From Branchiostoma floridae (Eukaryota > Chordata > Leptocardii > Amphioxiformes > Branchiostomatidae): a DNA stretch of 64,000 nt. The notes beneath the pieces are model-generated. The model saw only the letters and a program-made list of their open reading frames with translations. It searched no databases and was not told the DNA's origin. Of the stretch, positions 34,776-45,238 are shown one piece after another. Both the position numbers and the translations under genes were made by a program. Numbering within the stretch: position 1 is the stretch's first letter; each line of letters begins with the position of its first letter. Location: contig NC_049984.1 of assembly GCF_000003815.2 (NCBI RefSeq), positions 17,462,453 through 17,526,452 on the forward strand, read 5' to 3'.

Positions 34776-35310
34776 AACGGAACAAAACAGAATTTCTCTA
34801 TTCTAATCCTTCCACAGTATCGTATTCCGTTGATTTTATTTCAGTTTGTTTTGTATTCCACTCTACTTTGTTTTATTTTGTACTTTCTGTACTTTCCGTT
34901 TCGTTCCAGTTTATTCCATTTCGCATTTTATGTACACCCCTATCCTCATTCGATGACCGATGACCAATATTACTCACCAGGACATTGGATTCTCATGAAT
35001 CAATATAGCAGCAACGTTTATTACATTACATTTGTGTATTTGGGGGTTGTGTCTCATGTAATCTGGGTCACCGATCGCTCGATACAAGTCCCCCGGGACG
35101 TATATTGTTGGTGATGATGTAGAGCCATGATTATTTGTTCTTTAAAGCTTAGTGGGGATTTACACTGATATGAAGGGAATGAGAGGCCATGTTTGTCACA
35201 GGAGGCAGCCATGTGATTGGTCGTTGAGTGACAGGAGAGATGGCGTGGGCCTGTAACGTCTTCAAGCATACAGGGTCACCTGTATACCCTTCTGTAGTAA
35301 AGATGATTTC
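34776..35310. other. Unassigned, low-complexity T-rich part
   Basis: 34800-34960 is a degenerate T-rich run with repeats of TTTTGTATTCCA and TTTCGTTCCA type. The 183-residue plus-strand frame here (34563-35114) reads through the 5S-like SINE and this tract and is not a gene. Confidence 0.5.
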
Positions 35311-35314
35311 TTAA

Positions 35315-35604
35315 GCCGGGTTCACACGTTATATTCGAGTTCGTGGTCCGTGTGGAATTCGTAGCCTCTACCAGGCTACACTGGTCACTGAAAAAATAGT
35401 AGAAATTGGACAAATGTATAAAACTTACCAGAGCAGTTAGCTGTCCGAAGAGTATGATTTGCGACCAGCTAAGTCCACTGACATGTAATCTGGTGACTAG
35501 TATATTTGTCTAATTTCTTTAATTTTTTCAGCGACCTATGGAGCCTGGAAGAGGCTGATACGTCCATACGGAACTCATACGGAACTCTACGTGTGACCCC
35601 ACCT
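35315..35604. mobile_element. Foldback element with GGGTTCACACGT ends, TTAA flanks
   Basis: TTAA at 35311-35314 and 35605-35608 flank arms that start GGGTTCACACGTTATA and, on the right, GGGGTCACACGTAGAG. The inner arms continue CTCTACCAGGCTACACTGGT, CACTGAAAAAATAGTAG and ATTGGACAAAT against their complements. The arms are about 125 bp around a spacer of under 50 bp. A partial copy lies at 5290-5412. Confidence 0.7.
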
Positions 35605-35849
35605 TTAAAAGTATCCGTTAAGATGCGTTCTTATCATGAAAGTGATGCTCTGCGTACACCTTAGTTACGAAAGCTTTACACATGTAGTGCCCAACTAGTG
35701 CCCAAGTTGACGGTCGAAGGCTTACAATATTCCCTTCGAAGGACGAACTTACCACTGATGCAAACTCCCACACGGTGCCCAAGCGGGATTCGAATTTTTT
35801 TAACGAGATTGTTCAAAGCAAGGTCACAAGACCACTTCAAGGCAATGAA

Positions 35850-36188
35850 CTAAGAAGTTAGAAACTGTGTACGGAGATAGCGGTGAACATTTGTTTTGAA
35901 GACTACTAAATTGTAGACTGGAGGGAAACAGGTGTCGTCAAGAGAATTCCATAATTTTCCTGTCCGGGGAAAGAAACTGTTGCTGTAGAAGGACTTGGAA
36001 ACCGACAATTGAACAGTAAAGCGATGTGAGTTCGAAGAGAACCTAGTGTTGCGCTGAAAGGCTCGCACCGAATTGACCCGACACTTTCGATCACAAGTCA
36101 TGTTTACCGACGGGTGCCAGTACTTCAGCCGTGTCCCCGTGTATATGGAGAGCGTGGAATGTTGATACAAAGGCCGCGCGCTTATCAC
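35850..36188 (-). pseudogene. LINE ORF2 C-terminal fragment (FFPRTGKLWNSL)
   Basis: The 112-residue frame ends SNSFFPRTGKLWNSLDDTCF followed by YNLVVFKTNVHRYL, the canonical C-terminal tail of non-LTR ORF2 proteins. It is open throughout, so less decayed than its relative at 6880-7600. Upstream RT sequence is absent. Confidence 0.7.
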
Positions 36189-36617
36189 GACCAGTCTATT
36201 TCAGTCGGCGCCTCTCCAAGCTGACAAGCGTCGTGAAGTCTCTAAATTAAAAATCGTTCAGACGGAAGGTTGCGGTAGATAGTATAGACTTACAAATTTG
36301 CTTTTTTAGATAAAAAGGCATCAGGCAGCAAATTCAACATACAAGTTATATGTGATTACCATTTTAGTGGCGTATGGTTGATCTGCCTTGGTGGGCGGGT
36401 GAAATCGCGACCTCCACGATGCGTTACAATGTTTGACCCCGGTCCCAGAAGAAATTTAAGTCTTATACTACATAGTGCAGCTGTTTATGTATCATCACAG
36501 TTTAATAATTGTACGTTTTCTGTGAGCTCAAGTGTGCAGATTGTCCTGGTTTGGTCTCAAAACATCGTGACTTCTCATCTCCACGGCTGTCCCACTCAGC
36601 TATGGACTTTTGTTTAT

Positions 36618-36865
36618 AGGTGGACTCTCACTGCACTTGGGGCACCGGTGCGGCACTGCGGGGTTCGTTCACCGCGGCACTGTTTTGTTATTTTCGCGAT
36701 TTTTAATAGGTTAGATATTGCGTAATACGTAAAAGTTTGACTTAGACGACAACAAAATACACAAAAAAACGGAAGGAAATTCGTTGTTTATCTCTGAAAT
36801 TCGTTGAGTCATCGACGAACCCCGCAGTGCCGCACCGTTGCCCTAAGTGCAGTGAAAGTCCACCT
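36618..36865. mobile_element. AGGTGG-ended MITE, copy 1
   Basis: Left GGTGGACTCTCACTGCACTT then GGGGCACCGGTGCGGCACTG. The right end is the complement, with GTGCCGCACCGTTGCCC and AAGTGCAGTGAAAGTCCACC. The arms are about 55 bp. The core reads on the minus strand GAATTTCAGAGATAAACAAC and TTTTGTTGTCGTCTAAGTC. The flanks do not match cleanly. Confidence 0.8.
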
Positions 36866-37298
36866 TGACTCAGCATGAAAGTCCGTGTTATTGGCACTCT
36901 GCCGAGGACTGATGACATTTTATGCCCTCAACTCTCTCTGTTTGGCTCCAGGTTGGACGTTATCAACATAACTTACTTCACGGGTCATTAAGTCTCGTCT
37001 AATCACCGCGTCGTACTTTACAGGGGTCAGTCTTCTTGGGACCATGCGATTGGTCGAATGTTGTAGGGGGGGGCAAACATTGATTACTCAAGGGGTGAAA
37101 CGTTATGACCGGCATTCTTCAGTCTCTCGGCAGTACCGGGCAGTCAGTGTTATTTAGTGGCTGAGTGACGGTACTGGCGGCTCTATAGAAGGCATGGCAA
37201 ATGTTTTGTATACGGGTAGCCATAGACTTCACGGACAGTCTTGAATAGTTGAGCGGTCCTTTGCTGACATCCAGGTATTACAGCGGCCACTGAAGGGC

Positions 37299-37586
37299 AT
37301 GCAAATATGTATAAACTACGCAGTCTTCCCGGGAAAACATAGGAGATGATAGGAGCTACAGCTCGCAAGGTTCGGCCGTCTTCTGAGATCAGTTGGCTGT
37401 CCATGAAGCTACTCCACAACTCAGTCCTTCAACAGACATCGTCAGGAACATTGTATACTTCTCAGAGACTGTGGAGAGTCTTACGTTGTCTCGTCTTTGA
37501 TTCCTGGCAGGGGCTTGGAGGACCGTCAGCGGCTTCAGGCCTATCCGTGAAGAAGTGACGGGTGGACTGTGGCAAGCTAAACAACA
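37299..37586 (+). promoter_or_regulatory. Candidate promoter and non-coding first exon
   Basis: An octamer ATGCAAAT at 37299-37306 is followed closely by TATAAA at 37310-37315. About 270 bp downstream lies a strong donor, AAACAACAG|GTAGGTTTG, at 37586/37587. The region between is unusually balanced in base content and free of the repeats that crowd its surroundings. It could be the 5' UTR exon spliced to the acceptor at 46071 in front of the receptor gene, 8.5 kb away. This is inference only. Confidence 0.3.
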
Positions 37587-37638
37587 GGTAGGTTTGAGTA
37601 CTGTCATTTGTACTTTAGCTAGACGTATATACAATCTT

Positions 37639-37750
37639 ACAACTCCGTCGATGTAGGTTAGACATCCAGATACGCCAAAAAGCAGTTACTCAAGCAACAA
37701 AACCATATCCAGTTGCTTCAGTAACTGCTTTTTGGCGAATCTAAACACTA
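37639..37750. mobile_element. Hairpin terminus of a retroelement (GCCAAAAAGCAGTTACTCAA)
   Basis: CGCCAAAAAGCAGTTACTCA then AGCAAC at 37673-37698 pairs with GTTGCTTCAGTAACTGCTTT then TTGGCG at 37712-37737. It is preceded by CGTCGATGTAGGTTAGACAT. I associate this motif with Penelope-like element termini, but that is from memory. Confidence 0.5.
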
Positions 37751-38289
37751 TACAGTAGTCATGTTTGTCGATCTAAACAGTCGAACAGTACACAGTTTAT
37801 TTTGTAATTTAAGCTTGTAACAGAGCCTTCTAATGACAATTACTGACATAGTATACTGTTCTTAGTGGTGAATGTGCAGTTGAAACTATTGTTTATTGTG
37901 TGACACCCACCACCCCCGACCACTTTCCGCCGGGCCTTGTCCCGCCTGTTCCCACAGTCATTACAGCATCTAGCTATAGGGTGCCATATTTACATTCTGA
38001 TAGTAATACAGATTCACGTTGTAAATCAGGCCCCTTTTACCACTTCCCATTACCTTCCTACTTTCAACATTCTACCATTTCACCAGTCTCTGTGCCAGGT
38101 CCCGTATGCCATACTCGTACTTAGGACTTTAAGTCTTCCCTCTTTTGGCCTTTAGCTTCTTTTCAGCCACTCTTCGTATCAGTGGTACAAATCTGTAGTT
38201 AGGACCTTAATTTCTTTTTAGTTAGTCTTCGTATCAGTGGCCCAAATCTGTGTCAACGTTCAAGCGTTTTTATCAGTTCCCTGTCCGTA
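37751..38289. other. Unassigned, with a small tandem duplication
   Basis: TCTTCGTATCAGTGG and CAAATCTGT are repeated about 65 bp apart at 38164-38250. No gene is seen. Confidence 0.45.
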
Positions 38290-38530
38290 CTTACTTATGT
38301 CTTATCTGATAAGGTTAACAACTCGAACAAGGAACAAGATAGCGCTCGTTTTTATCCAGACTTGGAGCAATACGAGTCCTACATTTTCATTACCAAGAAG
38401 CGAGAAGAAGCCGAACTTTTGTGTTAGACTAGATCCTTGACATTTTTATATACATGTTGTGTCTTTGTTGTGACCTGTACTTAGCTCGGTTGGGCAAAAA
38501 TGTACAATAAAGGTCTTCATTCAATCATTC
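38290..38530 (+). pseudogene. LINE 3' end, related to 26223-26580
   Basis: ACCAAGAAGCGAGAAGAAGC then CGAAC parallels the TKKREEAEQ coding end at 26.4 kb. It is followed by CTGTACTTAGCTCGGTTGGG and TGTACAATAAAGG and a (CATT)n tail. The frame upstream is broken. Confidence 0.65.
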
Positions 38531-39130
38531 ATTAAACTAGGGCAAATTTACACTAAGGAAAGCTAACGTGATTTTCCCCGTCACATCAACATTTGTATAC
38601 TTTAATTCTGGGATTCGCGGAGTCGACATCAAGTTGTGTTTCTAAAAGGATTTCTATGTTCTAGGTCTAGGTCATTCTAGGTCATCTCATCTATCCCTAA
38701 AAAGGAACATAATCCCATTGAATGAGTTTAGGATGCCCCGGCCTAGTTCTACGCCACACATGAGCATGGTGGGTTTAAGAAAGGATTGCCTAGACAGATT
38801 TATATTTTTGTAGTCAGCGGACCGAACATGGTGTATCTGTGGGCAGCTTTCATGTACTTAATCCATGCACTTTTCATTTCGTTTCTCGTTTCGTCAATAG
38901 AGCTCCGATTCGTCACCCTGTTGGATGTGGTGAAGACATTCATTTTCTATTTGCTTTTGGCCAGACGAGAACAATGTGGCACTGCACTCAAGTTATTGAC
39001 TTATATTAACATTGTCACATACACTGTACAGACAGAAGGTAAAGGTAGTATTTTTCTTTTACCTCCCCGACCGAAGTCAGGTACCCAATTTTCACACCTT
39101 GGTGACTAAAAGAAGAGTCGGTGAAGACAT
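38531..39130. other. Unassigned stretch
   Basis: GGGCAAATTTACACTAAGG at about 38540 resembles the ends of repeats at 41557 and 50087. Otherwise nothing is recognised. Confidence 0.4.
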
Positions 39131-39403
39131 TAAGGCCTTACGTCGCATTTCCAAACTGGGGCCCGGCCGGGCTGTTTCTGGAAATGAAAGTTATAGATGT
39201 ATACGTAAGAATATACACAAATGATGCATCATTTGTGTATATTCTTACGTATACATCTATATATATGCCTACGACTATTTATAGCATATGCCTACGACTA
39301 TTCTCTTTGTCTTGCGTCGTTTGGAGTCTTTAACATAACACTTTTCGTTCCCGAGTTCGAAAGCTGCCAGGCCCGGCTCCGGTTTGGAAATATGACGTAG
39401 GCC
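39131..39403. mobile_element. CCCGGCCGGGC-ended MITE carrying a perfect palindrome
   Basis: The left end CTTACGTCGCATTTCCAAAC then GGGGCCCGGCCGGGCTG pairs with the right end GCCAGGCCCGGCTCCGGTTT then GGAAATATGACGTAGG. The interior carries a 70-bp perfect palindrome and then TTCTCTTTGTCTTGCGTCGT, related to the core found in other MITE families. Confidence 0.65.
39192..39261. repeat. Perfect 70-bp spacer-free palindrome
   Basis: I paired every base outward from the centre between 39226 and 39227: 35 of 35 pairs match, and the first mismatch is 39191/39262. The centre is ATGATG|CATCAT and the outer ends are TATAGATGTATACG and its complement. AT-rich. Confidence 0.95.
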
Positions 39404-39556
39404 CGGCCGGGTAGTTTGGGGGAAAGAAAAGTACTATATAAAAGACAAAGTGGGCCAAAAGATGATTTAATATTATGCATATTTATTGGCATAAACTTTA
39501 ATTTTTCTTTTCCGCAAACAGCCCGACCGGGCCCCGATTTAGAAATGTGACCAGAA
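39396..39556. mobile_element. Second CCCGGCCGGG-type element, adjoining the first
   Basis: GACGTAGGCCCGGCCGGGTA with GGGGGAAAGAAAAG on the left pairs with CTTTTCCGCAAACAGCCCGA then CCGGGCCCCGATTTAG on the right. It shares the GACGTAGGCC junction with the preceding copy. Confidence 0.6.
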
Positions 39557-39751
39557 GCCGAGAGGGCTAAAATCAGGTCTAACATTGACAGACATATCTA
39601 GGGCACGCGTGAGAGATGTTCCAGGAAACTCATCACCCATGAGAGATGTTCCAGGAAACTTATAATGCACACACATATATGTTTGTTGAAGCGAAAAATG
39701 CTCAGGTCGGATTAATGTTATTTTCGTCGCACATAAGCTGAAGATGGCTTT

Positions 39752-40263
39752 CTCCACAAGCCATGTTGTTTTAGTTATTCGCAAGGTCATGTTTGGTTGA
39801 AAGTTGGTCGGCGAAGTTGCTCTATACTAGTCTTAAAGGCAACCTAAGCAATATATTAATATTACAGTGTCAAAAGTGGAAATATTCTGGAGAAATCTGT
39901 AAAATATTGACATCTACTGCACTGTAGCCCCACATTTATATCATTATATCATACTTTGAGCGGTTAAAAACGGCACAGAAACAAGTCGAGGATATTCCTT
40001 AAATATTGGAACCCCCAATAATTGTGCCTTTATCAGGAATCCTCGTGCGACTTATTCCTACGGCTCAATTTATGAAATGTTAAATGTAAATGTAAAATGT
40101 GCCTAAATGGTGCATTTGATGTCAATATTATACAGATTTCCTTACATCCAGAATATTTCGACTTTCAACGATCTAATGTTGCTAGGGTTGCCTTTTTAGT
40201 ATAGAGCAACTTCGCCGACCAACTTACAACCAAAGATGACCTAAAACAACATGGCTCGTGGAG
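39752..40263. mobile_element. Composite foldback element (GTTGGTCGGCGAAGTTGCTC arms)
   Basis: The left arm CTCCACAAGCCATGTTGTTT ... AGTTGGTCGGCGAAGTTGCT then CTATACTA pairs with the right arm over about 75 bp, with only small indels. Just inside are AGGCAACCTAAGC and its partner AGGGTTGCCT, the ends of the element family at 7135-7477 with TTAA/TTTA next to them. One element may sit inside another, or the ends are layered. Confidence 0.7.
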
Positions 40264-40786
40264 GGTTAAGAAGCCAGGGTTAGATACATTTGTGACAGGT
40301 CAGAGTTGTTCACAACCCATTATGGCGAACGCGGAACCCTGACCAACTAAATGCGACACAAGTCAGCGCATGTTGTTGGCATCCTTCTGTCTCGGAAGTA
40401 TGTATGTAGGCCATAATTTACAGGCTAGTCATGTACTTATCGTTCCATCTTTGACCAAAATGCCTCCCAAATGAATCATACCTCTCCCGCCATTACTTGT
40501 GGTGGACTTATCAGCGGAGACGCAACCCATTTCTTTGTAAAGGTTTGGACTAATCAGTGTCCAGGGACTGTCGGTAATTAAAAACAGCTAATGAGATAGT
40601 GATATAGGTCAGGGAAACGGTCTTTTGTTATGCGTGGTTAATCAGGAAACGCGCTAATCAAGAAATGCGTTACTAATGATGGTAGATCGATAAATGATGA
40701 TTTAGTACAGGAATTGCTTGGTCCGACGAGGAATTGGAAAACTTTTGTATGAGAACGAAATAATCATACGACAAGAAGTGAGAACG
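40264..40786. other. Unassigned stretch
   Basis: Nothing recognised. Confidence 0.5.
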
Positions 40787-41065
40787 CGTGGCGCAATCGG
40801 CGGGGCGGTTTGGCTCAGGCCTAAGAGGTCCTGGGTTAAAAAAACTGCTATGTCGCCGATCTTGTGCACTTGGGAAAAGCACTTTACACGACTTACCTCA
40901 CTTTACTCAGTGCCTAGCTTCGGCTAGGGCCGTCTCTCGGATAGGACGTTAAATGGAGGTCCCGTGTTCGGGGAGAGCCACACCTCAAGCACGTAAAAGA
41001 TCCCGCCACACTTATCGAAAAGAGTAGGCGACCTTCCGGTGTAAGTTGATCAAACCTTACAGTCG
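40787..41065 (+). mobile_element. tRNA-derived V-SINE-like element, plus strand
   Basis: The head CGTGGCGCAATCGGCGGGGC ... GGTCCTGGGTTAAA (A-box-like and B-box-like) is followed by a conserved body: GCACTTTACACGACTTACCT, GCCTAGCTTCGGCTAGGG, GACGTTAAATGGAGGTCC and AAGAGTAGGCGACCTTCCGG. It is the best-preserved of three copies (also 9060-9390 and 23755-24060, both minus). The order tRNA head then long core fits the V-SINE group. Confidence 0.7.
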
Positions 41066-41556
41066 GTACATAGGCTACAAAATCTTCAGCAAGTTGAATT
41101 TGGTAGTCTCAAACGAAAGAAGAAGAAGTAAAACGATAAACATGACTAAATCATGCTTACCTGAACCTGGCGGCAAGAGGTTCGTTGTGCATACGTAACA
41201 CCTGGTTACACAAATTAAGAACTCAAAAATCAATCTTGTCAACCTTCGTCATGTTGAGAATTCTTTTGCAAATTTACCCCCCCCCCCCCCCTTCATTAAA
41301 GCTTGTTAATTAATCTGATCAGTAAAACTGGACCTATTCTGTGTTGCTGCATCAGATTTACGTCCGAATCGATGCGGTTTGCTGTGGTATGAAAGTGAGA
41401 AATGATTTAAATCTTGGACCATCGTACAGGCAATACATATGCAACATATCCCGCATATAAACGAGCTCAACAGGACAAGGGTTTAAGATGTAGACGTACA
41501 GCACATGAACATTTTTGACATGAACATTGCCAAAAGTTTCTTACAGATATCTTTAC
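41066..41556. other. Unassigned, with a C-run
   Basis: A C-run lies at about 41277-41292. Nothing else is recognised. Confidence 0.5.
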
Positions 41557-41660
41557 GTAGGCGAAATTTACACTTGAATCTTTAGTACTACACATCGTAG
41601 CATAGTCTACTGCTGTAGTAGACTGCATATTCGCGTCAGGTTTACACTAACTGAAATGAA
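41557..41660. mobile_element. Hairpin repeat with TTTACACTTGAATC end
   Basis: On the minus strand GTCTACTACAGCAGTAGACT, TGTGTAGTACTAAAG and ATTCAAGTGTAAATTTCGCC match the plus strand of 49990-50090 block by block. Non-coding. Confidence 0.5.
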
Positions 41661-41994
41661 GCCTAGCTGGACACATACTGTTTCATACTTGCCGATAAAC
41701 TGTAGTTAAGTGACCTCTCGTGACCTTTGAGCGGGATTTTTAGCTTGTTTCGTGTTTATGAAAAATTAGAATTATTTTCTGATGCGAGGCACCCAGGAAG
41801 AGAGCCTGACAGCTCGGTTTTACAGATAAAACTAGTAAATGACATGAGTCATTTCTTATCAACATCTCGTCATTTCCAAGTTGCCCTCTGGGTTGGATTC
41901 TGTAATTGTAGCTACAGAAAGTTATCATAGCAATAAGCTGGTTCGCGGGACGAGTTCATCTGAATTATAACAAGCATTCTCCAACCTTGCTAAA

Positions 41995-42236
41995 AGGTGC
42001 ATTCTCACTGCACTTGAGTCAAGCTTGCGTCACTGCGGGGTTCGTTCACTGCGTCACTGTTTTCTTACTTTCTCTGACTTTTTACATTTTAGATATTGTG
42101 TAATACACAAATGCTTAGAAGACAACAAAGTACACAAAAAGTAAGAGAATGCGTTCTTTATCTCTGAAATTCGTTGAGTATCTTTCGAACCTTTTTAGTG
42201 ACGCAAGCTTGACGCAAGTACAGTGAGAGTGCACCT
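41995..42236. mobile_element. AGGTGG-family MITE, copy 2
   Basis: AGGTGCATTCTCACTGCACT then TGAGTCAAGCTTGCGTCACTG on the left, with complementary GTGACGCAAGCTTGACGCAA then GTACAGTGAGAGTGCACC on the right. The arms have diverged from the other copies (GTCAAGCTTGCGTCAC instead of GGCACCGGTGCGGCAC) while staying complementary to each other. The core is conserved. Confidence 0.8.
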
Positions 42237-43278
42237 TAAGCACTGTCGGGGGACGAGTTCGTTTGAATCAGAACAAGTATTCGCCAATCTTTGCAATGAC
42301 AAAGGAACCCGTGGACTGAACGAAAATCACTTGTTTGACTGTACTTGGCGGAAAATCTATCCGTGTTCATGTATTGAGCGCTGATCTGTGCATTTGCGTC
42401 ACTTGCATCCTTGTAAGTTTTTTCAGTTTCGTGTTAGAGTTCAAATACTTTTGACACGGCAGGACTTACAATGTGACGACTTATAGCTTTTGTAATCAAA
42501 GTTTGGTGACTATCTATGATAGGTATGGTGTATTTAATTACAAGCACTCGTTAACAGGTAATGCAAGGTCGAAGTTCAAGGTTATGTATCACAAGATACG
42601 CAGATGAAACTTTAACATGTATAGGTCAACATAGACAAGAAAGGGAATATCATAGCTTACCTGCAACAAGAGGAAAAGGCGAGGATTAAGTGCCTAAAAC
42701 CCACGCACATGTGTATTAAAGATGTTCAGGTCATTGCTACGTATGTGGATAGTACTAGAAAGAAGCTTAAGTTTAAAACTGGTATTCTTACATCTGCATG
42801 TGATTCGCATTCAATGAACGTCTTCTCTTGCATAACGATGAAGACACGGCTTACAAACTGGCACCACGGCGTGTAATGGATAACCAACCATAAATACCGG
42901 CATCCAGAGAATTGATCGATGTTAATCAGGGATAATTCCAGCGGATGTGACTGAAATGAATTTAGTTAACTGCGGGGTTGTAGCGAAACGCAACGTAATG
43001 ACAACACCTAATGATTCTGAATGGGAAGGCGGGGCCGAGTCACAGGGGAATTCAAAGTTTTAGGATGCTTTAAAAAAGGTGAAGATCTGTATGTTGAGAG
43101 TGATGATCCATGTAGAGTTTTAGATTCAGAAGGAGGAGAAGGACAGCATCCTTTTATTCTAAAGCCATGTTATTTAAATTTCATTGCATTTCAAATTCCC
43201 TGTCACATATGTCATAACGGTTTACGACATGTTTACCACATAAGATTGATTGATGATGTTGTTGTTGTTATTCATGGA
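42237..43278. other. Unassigned stretch
   Basis: A 92-residue plus-strand frame (43021-43299) has no recognised motif and runs into the next element. Confidence 0.45.
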
Positions 43279-43966
43279 GTCCATTTCAAGACACCATGAG
43301 GGTTTTTAGGCGATATTTATAATTAGTCTGAATTATTTTGAATAAAAGAATATCTGAGCCACAATAATTAAATTATTTTCAAAAAATTGACTAAGAAAAT
43401 ACTCATTTATTTGAATTTCTTTGAATATTTTAGAAACATTTTGAAAGTAACTGTACAAAAATATCTTTATTTAGAATAATTGTGAAACCTCTCTGTGATT
43501 ATTTCACATTTACAAATATTTATAAAAAATGATAAACCTGGCCAAATGGTAAAATTAGTTTATTACCCCCATAAAAGTAAGCCCTATTGTTGCATCTGTA
43601 TATTTTTAGATTTCACTGCTGGGCACTGGTGGATCCTTTGTGGTGGGCCATTGTTGCATGGCACCCAACCACACTTTGCAAGGATGTGTGAATTGCTTCC
43701 CACCCCACCGAACCATTAACAAAAAATGGTAGAAAATGGTAAATAATGGTAGAATGCTGTTATCATTATTTAGAAACCATTAGAAGTATCTAATTCCACA
43801 CCATGAATATTTCCAAACTTTTATAGGAGCAGGAAAATATTTATAAAGTTGAAACAGTGTTAAAAATATTTCTGAAGTATCAAATGTCCTAGACATATAA
43901 TTACAAAACTTTAAAATCAATTCTAAACAATGGCAACAAACATTCGCATGGTGTCTTGGAATGGAC
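43279..43966. mobile_element. AT-rich element with GTCCATTYCAAGACACCATG ends
   Basis: The left end GTCCATTTCAAGACACCATG and right-end complement GTCCATTCCAAGACACCATG differ at one of 20 bases. The 688-bp interior is very AT-rich with many AAATATTT-like words and no useful frame. No target duplication is visible. Confidence 0.5.
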
Positions 43967-44117
43967 AAATCGTGCAAACTTAGGGTGTCTTGTGAAAGAA
44001 AGAAAGTTTTGTCTTAGATCCGTGTCTACGGTCTCATTATATGTCGTGATAGCCCTGCTGAAATTCGTAGACAGTCTGTTGCCAGGTCCACAATAGGGAT
44101 TTTTTGTCGTTTTGTTT

Positions 44118-44345
44118 CAACCTAAAGCGGATCTAACTTAAGCTGAAGTACTTTTGCGACCTCGCTGTGGACGAGCGATAAGACAGAACAATGAATTTCA
44201 TCGATCAGAGACGACTCTTTTTACGCTTTGTGTGTTTTGCATACTTTTTGCATGATATTCCGGGTTTAAATTCAAGGTTAGCACAAATACAATTTAGGAT
44301 GCAGCGACGGCGCCAAGGTCGACTGAAAATGGTGTGTACGGTTGA
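44118..44345. mobile_element. Diverged MITE sharing the GAATTTCAT core
   Basis: TGAATTTCATCGATCAGAGA then CGACTCTTTTTACGCTTTGT matches the core at 13125-13175. The left part (TGCGACCTCGCTGTGGACG) and right part (GATGCAGCGACGGCGCCAAG) are weakly complementary. Confidence 0.45.
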
Positions 44346-45238
44346 CGTTACCTGACCGGTTCTAGTTCTTTTGTGGGTCTGCCGCTATCAAGGGACATGA
44401 AATTTTCAATCTGACATTGGACGGATAAAAACAATGTAAAACCACTTTCGAACACTAGCTCCCCTTTACGTTGACACTCCTCGTAACGATACAATTAAAA
44501 CATGAGCTATGTTAGATCACCCTGGCTGCAATCTAAAAAAGAAAGTTGAAAAATAAGAGAACCCCTACCCACCAGGTTTTTCCAGGACCGTAATTTGAAA
44601 CACAACATTTTTTTCCTAACAAACGTCACATACATCTCCGGAAAGGTCCCACCAATTATCGTCATACGCACTTATCATACTTCCGGGATGATTGGGGACA
44701 TTTATCACCTTCCGATTAACGTCAGCTACTTAAGGAACGAAGAAAGCGTCTCACTTCCTTCCACGTTTCTTACCCTGCTCCGGTGCAGTCCTTTGAGACC
44801 AATTAAGGCCCACATCCCCACACACGTACGCACGCAAACCTTAAGGGTCCTCCAGGCGTTACAATAAGCGCCTTGAGACGTACGCGGGCTGGCTTATCAA
44901 GCTGAACTAATTGGATTGCCTACTTCGTTTACAGCCAGAAGGGCACAGAAGAAGCCCACTGGGAACTTGCGGTGGGAAGTTATATTGTAGAAGGCGTTTT
45001 CGAAAGGCTGCAAGTTCTTTCAATTAGTCAAGATTCTCGTTTGGTTTTGAAGGATTGGTAGGTGGGAGTGCTTTTGAAAATGGACTCCAATTTGTATCAA
45101 TTTGTTTCAATCGAAGATGATGAGCGCTATGGTAGTTACGGGCAACAGACAAGTTTATACTTCTAAAATTTTAAAACAAACTGATTCTGTTACGGGCTGA
45201 TTTCATGGCACAATGTTCAAACTTTTTCCGGAAATAAT
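44346..45238. other. Unassigned stretch
   Basis: Nothing recognised. A 90-residue plus-strand frame (44595-44867) has no known motif. Confidence 0.45.

Noticed and set aside
34563-35114. 183-residue plus-strand frame as a gene
   Set aside because: It crosses a 5S-like SINE and a T-rich tract and has no conserved motif.
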